A stretch of 64,000 nucleotides of DNA from Carya illinoinensis (lineage: Eukaryota; Streptophyta; Magnoliopsida; Fagales; Juglandaceae), in NCBI RefSeq assembly GCF_018687715.1, contig NC_056759.1, positions 3,761,501 through 3,825,500 on the forward strand. The letters run 5' to 3'. Position numbers and translations under genes: made by a program. Numbering within the stretch: position 1 is the first letter of the stretch; each line of letters starts with the position of its first letter. Shown here in pieces: positions 11,192 through 23,000 of this stretch. The notes under the pieces were generated by a model. It was not told the DNA's origin and did not search any database. It worked only from the letters and a program-made list of their open reading frames with translations.

Positions 11192-11241
11192 ACCTCTCTC
11201 TCTCTCCCTCTCTCTCTCTCTCTGTATTGAGTTATATATAC
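11192..11241 (+). promoter_or_regulatory. CT-rich tract and TATA box of the 11309 gene
   Basis: A (CT)n pyrimidine tract at about 11192-11222 is followed by gttatatata at 11231-11240, some 70 bp before the start codon. This arrangement is common in plant core promoters. The transcription start itself is not visible. Confidence 0.5.
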
Positions 11242-11308
11242 ACACTTTATGATCCGTTTCCAAATCCAATGTCGAGACTAGAAGGCTCCCCTACGATATT
11301 CTTAATCT

Positions 11309-12181
11309 ATGGTTCCATCTGACGCTCCCTCTCATCATAATATGAGAGAGAATCCTCGAAATCCTTACCTTCCGAACCCAGAAGAAGAAGAAGAAGAAGA
11401 AGCAGCAACAGAAGAGCGGCTCTCTCTTTGCGACCTTCCACTATATCCCAAAACCGTCGGCAGGGACGACGACAACAACACCGACAATGACTCCAAACGC
11501 TTGTCCAACCACTCTCCTCGATCGCACTCTGAGCCCCCGGCCGATTTCTTCGAGTTTTTCAGCGACCTCAGCTCCGACATGTGTCCAGCCGACGACATCT
11601 TCTTCTGCGGGAAACTCATACCCTTCAAAGAACAGTCTCCTCCCACTACTCGTCAAGCCCCCAAAATATCAATCACCGACAGAAACCATATAAAACAAGC
11701 CCATTTCCGCCGAAGATATTGCCAGCCATTATCCAAGCTACATAGCCCCATAACTCGTTCCAACAGCAGTAGTAGCACTAGTAAACTCATGACGAGGAAC
11801 AGCCACGCTTTGGATTATAGGAAGCTCCACCGAAGATCACACTCCTTGATATCACCGACACCTGAAGTAGAACGGAATATATCGGTGAAGAGCGTGGGAA
11901 GGTCCGACACGGCTCTTAAAACGGCGGCAAAGCCTCGGTGGTACTTCTTGATGTTTGGAATGGTGAAGTTTCCGCCTGAGATGGAGCTTGGTGATATGAA
12001 GAACCGGCAGGTTCGGAGGAATCGTCCTTCGACGCTATTTCCGGCGCCGCGTGATGTTCACGGTAAGCTACCAGTGCGCCGGAGCTCCAGTAAGGGGTTC
12101 TGGAGGTTGCTCAGAGCATTGAGCTGCAAGGACCATTCCAGTGTGGCAGTAACGGCGTCGTTTTGCTTTCCACACGTGTGA
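11309..12181 (+). CDS. Intronless plant-specific protein of unknown function, 290 aa
   Basis: One uninterrupted frame of 290 codons. The N-terminal part has an acidic run of seven Glu at residues 25-31, then a stretch PADFFEFFSDLSS and ADDIFFCGKLIPFKE around residues 77-108, a Ser-rich middle, and a basic region with KPRWYFLMFGMVKFPPEME about 80 residues before the end. The combination of an F-F-x-F block, a D-D-I/L-F-x-G-K-L block and a later W-Y-x-x-x-F-G block resembles the DUF1645 / membrane-associated kinase regulator-like group of plant proteins, but I cannot name the family firmly. No signal peptide or membrane segment is evident. It has its own TATA box, and it is the only convincing plus-strand gene in the window. 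The start at 11309 is the first ATG after that box; an in-frame Met at residue 12 is an alternative. Confidence 0.8.
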   Translation: MVPSDAPSHHNMRENPRNPYLPNPEEEEEEEAATEERLSLCDLPLYPKTVGRDDDNNTDNDSKRLSNHSPRSHSEPPADFFEFFSDLSSDMCPADDIFFCGKLIPFKEQSPPTTRQAPKISITDRNHIKQAHFRRRYCQPLSKLHSPITRSNSSSSTSKLMTRNSHALDYRKLHRRSHSLISPTPEVERNISVKSVGRSDTALKTAAKPRWYFLMFGMVKFPPEMELGDMKNRQVRRNRPSTLFPAPRDVHGKLPVRRSSSKGFWRLLRALSCKDHSSVAVTASFCFPHV

Positions 12182-14834
12182 GCTTAGTGACAAGTTTACC
12201 CTTGCTGGATACAGCTTATCGGTTTGCCACGTATGTGATGTGTAGGTATTTTGGTAAAATAGAAAAGTTGGAATTGCAGGTCTACGTCTTTAGCCTCTCT
12301 GCTACAATTATGACTTCACGTAGAAGGAACAATTTTGTACAATGCCGGACGATGGTTGTTTGGTGGTGGGGGCATAGAAATGAATGAAAATCACGAGAAT
12401 CCCGACCGACATTATGAAAACAAAAATCATATTCTTCTGCATTTATTTTGTGATCCATTTAAATTTTAAATATTGGGTCTCAACTTTTTCTTTAATTATA
12501 TATTTAGATAAGAGTAGTATAATTCTTTTTACAACATTTTTTACCATATAATATTTTAAAATAATAAAGATATTTATATAAAATAATGTTACTTTTATAA
12601 ATTATTTTATAAAAATGCACCTTATTTAAAACACTTTTATAGGTTGTTTTGATTGATACTAACTTATGTATTAATGTCATGTGAAAGAAGTGATGATTCT
12701 GTACAAATAATAATTAAGTCGAAATACATAGATAATAGGATCCCTTTAAGAAGTATTATTAGTTTCTAAGAAGTGTTAATATGCCACACCTTGCGCTGAA
12801 GAACTCTTGATGGGAATTACCCTTCGCTATGTACATTCATTAGAAAAATAAATGATATTTACAATTTTAAATTGTATATTTCATTTTAAAAAAGTTGATA
12901 AATATGATATCAACATGAAAAAATTATTTTTTAATAGTGAATACATTTAAAATTTATATATTTTAAAACTGCATCTAACATTTCTTTAACTAAAATGTAG
13001 GAGAGATTTGTGTGACATGACCGACCACGTGAATGACAACATTTCGTTTGGGATCGAAATATATAAGTTATGGAAATATTTTCAATTAAAAGGAATACTT
13101 TCTCACCTTAAAATATAGCATTACTTGTAATGTTCGAGTAAACTTAAGATTTGGACAACCAAACATATAAATGATGAGTAGCTAGCGATCATGTCTCTCG
13201 ATCGACTGCTAAAATATCAATTTATCCTTTTCGAAGACTTATCCCAATGATCATTCCACATACATGGGACAAATTTGGAAATTAAACAACTGTTCAAAGT
13301 CCACATATGCTACAAGATCAAGACAGAAAAACAAAAGACAAAAAAAAGAAAATGAGGGCCTAGTGGTAAAGACACCACGACCGTTGTGATCATAAATTCA
13401 TCTGTCACGGAAGATGAGTGATGCGCTGGCTACTTCTTTTTCACCCCTTTACTCAATTTCGACTATGATGAGGGGGAGTGGAGTTATTGCTAATTTTGTC
13501 AGTGACTAACTTGAGTGCAGAGCCACTGTTTTGGGAGCACCTATGTAGCATGCATGGTTATGTGTAATTATGTAACACTCGCTATATATTTTGTATTCAA
13601 TGCACACATATATAGAACCTTTTACCATCGGGTGTATTATCTACGCTTTTATCATTCCTTGTTTGCAGCTTTCTCGAGCATGATAAAAGCCAAATTATGA
13701 TAGTCTTTGGGCCTTTTTTCAACTAAAAGTTTTGTGGTATCAATGCCAATCCCATACACTATGGCGTACGAAGCAAAAAATTATCAGTGCTGCTGTATGT
13801 ATTTAATCATTTAGATTGACATTATGCTGTCACCAACGATGATGCTGGCAATCTACAGTGTTCATGCATGTGTTTGTGGAAAGAACAGATCGTGTTGAAG
13901 CAAAATACAACATGAAACGGAATGGTACTGTGCAGTACTACTACCCCTTGAACCTTAACTGTTGTCGTTTTAATTTTGGCATTCATTTCATATTTTTAGA
14001 GACCGTTCTGGTATTAATTAATGACACAATTACAAGCCTGTTCGCTGATAAATGACTTACTACAACTCTATTTGCAGTGAATTTCCGGTTTAGTAGTCAT
14101 GCATGGATTACCAACCCCGACAATTTTGGTTCTAGATAAAGTTGAACAACTTGCAACAAACGTTCCCACTTCCCATAGAAATGAATGAAATCCAACCATC
14201 TCCATTTGCAATTTGCAATTTTGCACCAACCCCAAATTGAATATGGCGTTGCTTATCCAATTCTTCAATCCCATAAATAGAAAAGAAAACATTAGTAGAA
14301 TTATGCAGACAATTTCTAGACCTGCACATAAGTGAATTGCAATAATGCAGAACCTTGCATGTCAAACCAAAGTCTCGCGCCTTCAGATGCTCACAATCAA
14401 ATAAAATTGTTCTAAAACTGCTTTCTCAGAACATGTGAAAGGAGCGATATATTTAGTTTTAAGCACTTTGTGTTATGAGTTGGCATATGCATTGAAGGAT
14501 GAAGCAGCGGAGGGATGGCTGTTGTGTTGGGAGGCGGCGAAAGCAATGAGGGCACGAGCTGGTGGGAACCACTCACGGGTCTGGAGCAAAATGTTGAATC
14601 CGTTGGTAGGTTGGAGGGAGAGGGCTGATCAGAATATTGTGAAGAAGGACCCAAAGCGATTCCGATTGTCCTGTTCATGCGGATATGAGATATGTTGCGT
14701 CTGCGGTTGGGATACTGGGTCTGGGATATTCTGAAGGAAATGAGATGATGAAAAGTCGCTCTAATTCCCGGCCGCTCGAATTTCTGCTACTGCTGCACCA
14801 AAAAATGAGAGGACCCAAAAACTAAGAACTAGAC
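12182..14834. other. Intergenic, no gene seen
   Basis: AT-rich sequence with short unrelated open frames. A tRNA-like stretch near 13358 (gggcctagtggtaaagaca) hints at a SINE remnant but lacks a convincing box B. The part 14412-14834 lies just after the XRCC3 stop and probably includes its 3' untranslated region. Confidence 0.5.
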
Positions 14835-15833
14835 CTAAGCCTCGTTCCTCTTTGCAGCATTTTGCTCCCTCTCAACTCCAAAAATCCCTTTCCTTGTTAT
14901 CACAAACTCACAACAAGACTCGGGTAAATGAGGAGCGAAAACAACGTGAAGTCGCCTTCTTGATCGTGTGCTCTGCAGATTCACATCCACCAACTCATTC
15001 TCTTCTTTATCGACCTCCTCATGTCTCGCCAAGAACAACCTTGAATTCACACAGTTCGCCCACGCTAGTCCCAAAGCGGGACATACCCGTCTTCCCGACG
15101 AGCACAAAGATGCCAGATTCCCAATCCTCAACCCATTAATCCCCTCCGGCCCAACCAGATCCACCACTTGGTTCGTCACCACAACCGCCAAGCCAAACCT
15201 CTTAGCCAATGACTTCAATTTCCCGGAAATCTTGAAAAAAAGCGACGATCTCCGCTTAAGCTCAACCGGGGTGTTATCAAACTCGGAACGAAAGAGCGCA
15301 GCTATGGAGTCGATCACAATAAGCCTAACCGGCAACTGGGCTCTCGAGTTCTCAACAAACTGTTCCATCTTTGTCAATATACCGAGCAGTTGGTCCACAG
15401 AATGCACGCCTTGAACAAATATATAATCACAGGGATCACCGCCGAAAATCGGAGGGTGGGAAGAGCGGAAGGCGAGAGAGAGTTGGTGCAGACGGCGAGA
15501 GGGGAAAGGGAATTCGGTGTGGATGAAGATAGAGGAGGCAGAGAGACCGCCAAGGGGGATCGGGAGCTGGGCGGTGAGAGCCAACTGGAGGCATATCTGA
15601 GTCTTGCCGCAACCGCTCTCGGCGACGAGCTCGGTTATTGAATTGCAAGGAATGCCGCCACCGAGACACCGGTCGAGGACGGGACAGCCGAGGGTACATT
15701 TCTGGGTGATGAGAGGACGGAGCAGGAGATTCTCTGGGGTCATTTTAATTTGGGACGATGGACTTGGGGGGATCGACTCCAAACTAGACAGAGACGAGCC
15801 GTAGCGGCTGTACAAATGTGGAGAAGGCGGCAA
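14835..15833 (-). CDS. XRCC3: DNA repair protein XRCC3 (RAD51 paralogue)
   Basis: A single frame of 332 codons. XRCC3 pairs with RAD51C and supports homologous recombination and meiotic double-strand break repair in the nucleus. Visible features, numbered from the first Met: LGCPVLDRCLGGGIPCNSIT at 48-67 as in RAD51 paralogues, Walker A AESGCGKT at 71-78, Walker B LIVIDS at 171-176, then VVVTNQVVDLV and LGLAWANCVNSR. The C-terminal VITRKGIFGV is typical. Plant XRCC3 usually begins shortly before PENLL, so Met 31 (codon at 15743-15741, MTPENLLLRP) is the likelier start, giving 302 residues, close to the plant family length. The upstream 30 codons (Pro/Ser-rich) may be leader that happens to be open. 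No intron is needed. The next gene leftwards in the block is the GPP-like gene. Confidence 0.92.
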   Translation of the reverse strand: MPPSPHLYSRYGSSLSSLESIPPSPSSQIKMTPENLLLRPLITQKCTLGCPVLDRCLGGGIPCNSITELVAESGCGKTQICLQLALTAQLPIPLGGLSASSIFIHTEFPFPSRRLHQLSLAFRSSHPPIFGGDPCDYIFVQGVHSVDQLLGILTKMEQFVENSRAQLPVRLIVIDSIAALFRSEFDNTPVELKRRSSLFFKISGKLKSLAKRFGLAVVVTNQVVDLVGPEGINGLRIGNLASLCSSGRRVCPALGLAWANCVNSRLFLARHEEVDKEENELVDVNLQSTRSRRRLHVVFAPHLPESCCEFVITRKGIFGVEREQNAAKRNEA

Positions 15834-15969
15834 ATGGGTTCAAAACTTCAAATTCGAACGCTGTTGCGGAACCGTCCAGCTCCCCAGCATGCACCTGTTA
15901 ACGTGTGGGCCAGAGGTGCTACCCCCATGGGGAGGCGAAGCGTACCGTGCGGGAAATTATTCGGTTAAA

Positions 15970-17060
15970 AAAATTATTTTTGAGACCAAAAATAATATTT
16001 TTGTATGCAAATTATAATATAATTTAATCTATAAATTAAAATTTATAAATACAAAAAGAATTTAAATTCATTAGAGCGTTGGTATTGAATTCATCAAAAG
16101 TGTAGCCAAATGCAGAATATGATAAATTTCATCAAATCACAACTACATTAGATTAGTCAAAAGAATGAGTGGGAAGTTTTGAACTATAATAAATCTATGA
16201 GTTTCTTCACATTTAAATGACTACTATTCACCAATTAAATGTATTTTTTATTCCCATTTATTCCTCCAACGATTAGAGGATGCAAACATTGTTGCGAGCC
16301 TAGGCATCAGCATGTGCTGGGTGGGCCCAGGCACAAGTATGAGTAAGAAGTTTTCCTTTCACTCTTTCAATAATAAAAAATTAAAATTATTATTATTAAA
16401 AAAATAATATTATATTATTATTTTGATGAATCTAATGGCTAATCCAATATAGAGTTATAGATATGGAAGTTTTAGATTTATGAAAAATATGTACTTTTTA
16501 TCAAATTTTGAGTATGGTTTTGATGAAGCTAATGTAATACAATAGTTATATATTTAAGCAATCTTATATAGGCCAAGGCAATCTAATAATTTGAATACAA
16601 TTTCAAGTCTTTAATAAATTATATATGTCTATATATAATGAGTTTATATATATATATATATAAAATATTCTTTTATATATGTGGAGTTGAGCGGGGGGCG
16701 AGGTGGGGCTCGTTGGGGTTATCTCACCCCCCGCTCCAACAGGGCATTCTCCCTGTGAGGCAGGGGCCCCCACCCCTGCATGGGTGGCCATGCAAAGGGC
16801 GTGGTGGATGGGGGCGGGGTAGCGCGGTACGGCTGCCACTGCCAACCCCTAGTTGAGCTTGAACTTGGCTAGGCTTATGTTCCAACTAACAAACCATGTT
16901 TAGCGGGTTGCTCGCTTGAGCTTGAACTACCATATTCCACTCATTTTTTCTAGAAATAATTCTTTCTTCCAAAACTTTATTGTCTCTAATCATACTTATT
17001 ATATAATATATTTTAAGTGACTTGTAATTCATTATTATTTCACAAGCACTGACATATAAA
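15970..17060. other. Intergenic repeats with a GC-rich island
   Basis: Positions 16075-16570 hold AT-rich sequence with inverted motifs (attagattagtcaaa near the left; aatggctaatccaata near the right) that suggest a small transposon. A GC-rich tract at 16680-16850 follows a (TA)n run and merges into a stretch repeating gagcttgaac (16852 and 16917), reminiscent of hAT subterminal repeats. The open frames across the GC-rich tract are compositional. Confidence 0.4.
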
Positions 17061-17520
17061 ATTATTTAAAAGTTACATATTAATAAGAATGATAGATGAT
17101 ATAACTTAAATAAAGGGGCAATTCTGTGACGGTCAAAATCAATATTATCAAAAAAAGAAAAAAAAAAAGAAAAAGAAAAAAAATTGGTGATGGTTAAAAT
17201 TTTCGGTTGACAACAATGATCAGTAATCGAAGAGATGAGAAAACATTCAATGCAACTACGTATAAGCATGAGTTCTTGACCATGTTTAAAGTCGAGAGCT
17301 TATTCCGAATCGATTGTCTATGCTGATATATTCTTGGTAGCTTCCATTTGAAGACAACATAAGTGTATTTACATTTTGAGTTGTCTATAAATATAAAGAG
17401 GTGCCCAATTCCTGTTGCCTGTTTTGCTTCTTGCACTTCAACGCGGTGGTTTTGCTCACTCCATTATGACATGCATGTTGTGATGATGTTCTAGAATTTA
17501 GAGTCGCAAGCACCGGCCTT

Positions 17521-18390
17521 TCAAACTTCCCTTGCTTTATTAACAGCTTCAATGCCTGAAGATAAACACACAGCAATACATATTAACAGTGACCTTAGCT
17601 CTATTTCATTATTGAGAAATAGAGAATTGTGGTAAATCACGTCTCTGTATGTTAAGGTACTGTTCAAAAAGAAACTTGAAGTGTGCCCCTTCATTCAAAA
17701 CAAAAGCCAACGAGAAATGTTTCAACGGGAAAGGTTTTATCATGGGATTTGAAGGGATTGAGGTGCCCGACACATGTTTAGTAACGCATTTCCAAGATTT
17801 GAATGCAGTTAACAAGTATCAGATAGGTAGCAGGTACCAGGTAGCATCCATAACGTACAAGCCAACATAGAGACAATAACCATACTGGAAATGTTTTAAC
17901 CACAAATAGATTTCGCATAAGTAAATTCACAAATTGACATGGCTTGATGTGGTATGTTAGATTGTAAAGTTGTTTTTATTGTAAAGTAGATTTAATGTAT
18001 TATATGAAACCATGCCACTTTGTTAGTTTACTCTTGTAAACTTTCTTTGCAGTAGTAGCACTTCTTCAAGCATACAGGTATCCATACTAGATAATTGCAC
18101 ATTAGTGCTCCACTCCCTCTAAAAGGATTGTAATAAAAAAGGGTTTCTAAGACAATGAAAATACCTATTGTCTTGATGGCGTGTCATAAAAATCCCACTT
18201 GAATCAAGCTGAATAAAATACAAAAGGTACTGCAGGAGAAAAAAGAGAACAAAACATGGGTTTTTAGGTCTTCCAAATAAGAAATAGCAACATTGATCCT
18301 AACAAAATTTTATACATATAAACTCTTTAAACTTAACGTATGTTTCACTTTCACAAAATAAATAAATAGATAGATAAAATCCAATTTGCA

Positions 18391-18457
<67 letters not shown>

Positions 18458-21400
18458 TCGAATGTCTTACTTCCATCTACTGCATGGTATTCTAATCCCC
18501 GAGTTCATATTTACACTTCCACTACGATGATATACAGGGGAATTTGGAGCGTGAAGTGGATAAAATATCCTTTGTAGGGTAAGGGAGTGAATAAATATCA
18601 ATACACAAACAATATAATTCTTATTGAGAATGTGGTAGTGTGATTAAAAAAAACCTAGATGATAAATAAAAAAAACTAGATTTAAAGCAAATCAAGAGCT
18701 TACCAATAAAAAAAACAGTCAGCATCAAAACAAGTGTAACTTGAACAGAACAACGGAGCGATAAGTATAGTGGACTTTGCAATTGTCTCTGGAGCCCACC
18801 AATCCAACCAAAGAGCTGAAACATATTGAAGTTATAAATTTCCATGAGAATTCAGCAATCATGTTTAACCATCACCATGTATATATCAGAATACCAAAAA
18901 AAAAGAAAAGAAACAAAAACTAAAAAAAAATAAATAATAAAATTGCAGTTATTCTGACAGCAAGCACAAAAAAGGAGAGTATTATATTCCCTGATTTTCT
19001 TTCTTTTTCTCTAAAGTATTGTTTCATTCTATTTTAGTAACTGACACACGAAACCTCTTAAAAATGACATTAATAAGAATGATTGAAGATGACAGAATTT
19101 AAAATAAGGAGAAGCATTGCTCTTCTTTTCAAATATTTTTTTCATTCAAGAAAATTACCATTTTGCCTTTTCAAATACATGATTAACAACTGACCTGACT
19201 GAAAAAATGAACTGGACCCTGCCCCGGCGGTAACTTCCCACAGCTTTGCTTCCAAAAGAAAGATTTGGAGCCTTTTACTTTAGGTGTGTCCTCAACACTC
19301 GGCATTAGTTTGTTCATCGGTTCTTCTTCATCAGGAATTATGATCTTCAATTCACCAAAATCTGGCAAACTCCACGTCCTCCTTGCATTATTAGTTGTTC
19401 TATCTGCTTGAAAAATGATATCATCTGTCCTTCCATGAATTTGATTTGCTTCTATCTTTATGACATGATTTCCATTCTTACTAATACTTCTAACATCTCT
19501 AGAACCTTTCCTTTCATCAGAAAAACCTCTGTTACAGGAAGCATTCAAATTAAGGTCTGCATGTTTTCTCTGAGCATGGTTCTCCAAAAGAGAGCTTTCC
19601 CTTGAAGGTTTGTGCTGTAGACATTCATCAATTGCGCTTTGCGAGCTTTGGGAGGTGCCGGAGAGAAATGTGGCTAACTCATCACGTTCATTTTCATCTA
19701 GATTCACCCATTGAAGGGATTTCTTTCCTTCCTCATAAAAATATTCCTTTAATGATGCTTCAACATGTGATATTTGGTCTTGGATGGCAGCAATAAACTG
19801 TCTATGCCTAGCTGTTGTATTGTCATCACCACGACGCCCATAGCTCAACCTGACAGCCCTCTCGAATTCTTCCAACTAATACAAAAAAAGAAATCCAATA
19901 GTGCAGGATCAAGGAATGACCACCTTAAGGGATTCACAGGCAAAAACCAAAACTAGGTTTCTAAATGCAACTCGATTTGTGAGAATAAGTAGAATAAGAA
20001 ACCAGATGTGTTTTGAATGATAAGTATCGCAAATTGACGATGATTGAAACCCATGAAAGCATAAAACTGATCTTAGAAAATAAAAGAGCCAACATTGGCT
20101 TAAGTTGAGTGATCCTTTATCCTCCAGAAACCAAACTACAGGTAATACAAGAGTTACCTTGTACTTTGCAAACCTATTGAACTAACAAAAGAAAGTAAAT
20201 TAAAGAGAAGGGAATAGGTGGAATGCAGAAATTAGAGAAACAAGAAAAGTAATGTACCTGCCATTTGGAAGTACCTAAAGCAGTTTGCAACTCTGTACAG
20301 AGTTCATCCGAATGCTCTGGTGATAGCGTTTCTCGCCTCTCTCTTACCCATGTCCTGTATGCTGATTCCATTCTGGAAATACAAACAAGGGAAAAATATG
20401 TATATAACACAAATGTCAACTGTACAACCAATACTATATAAATCAAACGAACACACTAACTGCAATACATTCCACTGAAAGGATTAGGCACCTCTTCATC
20501 ATTGGGAAAGTAATAAGGCCAATGGTGCTAAAGAACCTTAATAATGAATTTTGTGAAAGAAGATAATATTGTATTTGTTGGGAAGTGTTTATAATACTGC
20601 TCCCTGCGACTGCTCTAAAAAGTAAAAACAGTCTTGTGGGGTGCATGCTGAACGCCATAAAATACTTGAATGAACCTTCCCTAACACCAATTGGTTTTAG
20701 GTGGATTGGCAACTCAACCGTCCAACAAGTGGTGTCAGAGCCAAAGGTTATAGGTTCGAGTTGCGGGAATGTCATCATGAAGGAGGGACTGTTGGGGTGT
20801 GTCCACAATACCGCTCCCTACAATAGCTCTAAAAACAGGCATGCAGGGTGCGATATCGAATGCCGTAAAGAACTTGTGTGTTTTTAGGTGATTTGGAAAC
20901 TTGACGGTCCGAAAAGAGTATTGAAAAGTATTTCTGAACCTCTTGATAGTTGATATATCATGACAGCTTGCAACTGTCTTCCTTTCCAGACTTTGAGTGA
21001 AGAATGAAAGATGGGAAACCATGTCTTGCAAATTTTATTGCAACTACTAATAATCAATCGTTTATTCCAATCCCAAAGAGGTGCTTCGTCCTAAAGCATA
21101 CTAGATCAAAACTATTATACATAATGCATATGGATAAAACTTTATATTACATGAAAATATTAGTTACAAAGTCAACCTCGCCATTAGAGAAATATAAAAG
21201 GAAACTCATACAGAAACGGACCATACCGCGTGAGCAAAACCAAAAAGAGAAATAAATGGACGTAGATAACCCGAGACCACCAGGTCCACCACCCTCCAAC
21301 TAACTAATACAGAAACAACATCACAATCAATGAAAAAGCTACAAGAAATTAATGCAATTTCTGAAACACTATTTGCAATGAAATCATTCCAAGCCTTGCA

Positions 21401-21721
21401 ATAAAACCCACAGTAATGCACATTGGAATCACCGAACTCCACACTACGGAGAACTCAAATACAAATCCTTCAAACGCTTATTGCGAAGTTCAATACTTAT
21501 ATCACCGAACCTTTCAAAATTAAAAATTTAACAGACAAATCATCAAACTCTCACATCACCAAAACCCACAAAGCGAAGAATTTGACATAAAATTCCTTGA
21601 ATTCAGGTAGCCGACTTTCAATGAATGGAGAAACATACACATCAGCAGATCCTTGAACCTCCTCGGCGGCAGAAAAGAAGGCGTCCTTTTGCCACAGATC
21701 GAAGCTGTTTGCAACCATCAT
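17521..21721 (-). CDS. Syntaxin-6 N-terminal-domain protein (t-SNARE-like), five exons
   Basis: Exons 21721-21639, 20372-20258, 19875-19195, 18815-18704 and 17555-17521, all with GT-AG sites and matching phases, give 341 residues. The start MMVANSFDLWQKDAFFSAAE and the following MESAYRTWVRERRE match the helical syntaxin 6/SYP61-type N-terminal domain (about residues 1-105, with a Leu/Glu-rich helix LEEFERAV). A long polar linker follows, then WKQSCGKLPPGQGPVHFF and a C-terminal hydrophobic anchor around SVQVTLVLMLTVFFIG. It resembles the Arabidopsis At1g27700 type, annotated there as a syntaxin/t-SNARE family protein. I see no clear Qc-SNARE heptad block before the anchor, so it may not form SNARE complexes itself. 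The likely site is trans-Golgi/endosome membranes (inference). The last 11-codon exon is the least certain; without it the frame would read through intron 4. Intron 1 carries a TRIM element. Confidence 0.85.
17910..18060. mobile_element. MITE-like repeat, family B
   Basis: Core agattgtaaagttgttttta and ttgtaaagtagattta, flanked by acaaattgacatggcttgat on the left and ttgtaaactttctttgcagt on the right. It lies in intron 4 of the syntaxin-like gene. Confidence 0.55.
18393..18453. repeat. Compound microsatellite (TG)n(AG)n
   Basis: About eleven TG dinucleotides run into about twenty AG dinucleotides. It lies in intron 4 of the syntaxin-like gene and should be length-variable. Confidence 0.95.
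20576..20917 (+). mobile_element. TRIM (miniature LTR retrotransposon), 342 bp
   Basis: Two direct terminal repeats, 20576-20727 and 20790-20917, share the blocks tgttggg, ctccct..., gctctaaaaa, ttttaggtg and a terminal ccgtcc/cggtcc. The first LTR has the canonical TGTTGG...CCAACA ends. Two bases after it lies tggtgtcagagcc, the usual primer-binding site for initiator-Met tRNA, and just before the second LTR a purine tract gaaggaggga. A perfect 5-bp duplication gtatt flanks the whole (20571-20575 and 20918-20922). Only 62 bp separate the LTRs, so there is no coding capacity. It sits in intron 1 of the syntaxin-like gene, in the opposite orientation to it. Confidence 0.85.
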
Positions 21722-22359
21722 CTTCAACAACAACGGCACCACCAACAAAAAAATCAAAAATTATGGGAGCAAACTCAAACCCGCCCGTGCACAAACGAAA
21801 AGAGAGCTTCACAAATTGCTAACATGTGGTCGAACAGATAGATTGGACATACATCTTACTTCCTAGTTCTCTCTCTTCCGTGCTAAGTTGAAGCAAAGAA
21901 GGTGGAGAGAGAAAGAAAGCGTACGATGAGAGGGGGAGGGAGAGATGCGATTCTGTTTTCTCCCTCGCAGTTCTTTATTTTATTGCACCTCCGTTTTTTA
22001 ACTGTTCTAACTAAAATTAATTGGATATAATATACGTAGTATTATTCAGTTTTTTACAATATGTTCTGTGATTTTAAGGAATATTATTTTTATAAAAATG
22101 CTAATTTGTCTCCTGTTTATCCTTAAAGTTGACAGCTAATATATTTTAATTTTTTAAAAATATTTTAAAAACCTATTTGTATTTTTTTATTAATATGTTT
22201 TAAAAACTCTGTAGATATAGGATCCAATTACGAGATTCTTACGGAACGAGCTGTCGGGCCTGTTGAGTTTGTTAATAATAGGCCTTGTAACGTTGGATCA
22301 TTTACGGGTTGGTTTTTTGTTGCAGTGATGGCACGCTTCCCATTCACAACTTTGCCAGC

Positions 22360-22560
22360 TAAGATACAATTTTCATAAAATTTTTATATAAAATATAATA
22401 AATAATTTAATTTTTTAAAAATTTTTATTTAAATTTTTTAAATTTTAAAATAATAATAATATTAAAAAATAATATTTTATTCAACTTTTAACTTTTATCT
22501 AAAATAAAAAAATTCTCATCTTAATATCCAAATCTATTATAAAATAAAAAATAAAACTAA
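22360..22560. repeat. AT-rich MITE-like repeat (aaatattattaaaa family)
   Basis: Contains taataataatattaaaaaat and flanking aaatttttatttaaatttt stretches shared with the copies at 5165, 36655 and 42630. Confidence 0.5.
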
Positions 22561-22829
22561 CCAACAATTAAAACAGAAAGTTTTTTCAAGAATGAAATTT
22601 GTTTGGTGAAAATAAGAAAAATAAATATAAGAAAAAAAATAATGATACTATTGAGGAAAAGTAAATCTTCTCATCAGTTGATTTATAAATTCTATACTAC
22701 ACACTTGATGTGACAAATTGGACTCATCAATTAAATATAAAAACACAAGAACTAGCTTCAGATTCTCAGTATCCTGTGTATCGAAAATTAGATGAAAAAA
22801 AAGTGAAAATTAAACTAATACAAAATTGA

Positions 22830-23000
22830 GATCGAGAAGAGAGAGAGAGCTTGAGGAGAGAGAAAGAGAGCTCGATGAGAGAAAAGGGGTTCGGCGAGAG
22901 AGAAAACCCGATGAGAGAAGGGGGATTTGATGAGAGAGGTCGATGAGAGAGATAAGTTCGGTGAAAAAACTTGGAAAGAGAGAAATTAAAAGAGATAGAT
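22830..23000. repeat. GA-rich tandem tract
   Basis: Irregular repeats of gatgagagag and gagagagag with inserts such as ttcgg and ttga, unit about 20-25 bp. Noncoding. Confidence 0.7.

Noticed and set aside
11365..11693. Antisense and shifted frames inside the 290-aa gene
   Set aside because: They overlap a clearly better frame and have Ser/Val-rich shadow composition.
13355..13490. tRNA-like gggcctagtggtaaagaca string, possible SINE or tRNA
   Set aside because: No convincing box B, no cloverleaf and no target duplication found.
14852..15968. Plus-strand frames of 66-148 codons opposite XRCC3
   Set aside because: Shadow frames of a well-supported conserved gene.
16603..16856. Frames across the GC-rich tract
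   Set aside because: Compositional; flanked by (TA)n and transposon-like sequence, no domain.
20443..21031. Frames of 98-121 codons within syntaxin intron 1
   Set aside because: They run through the TRIM direct repeats and resemble no protein.
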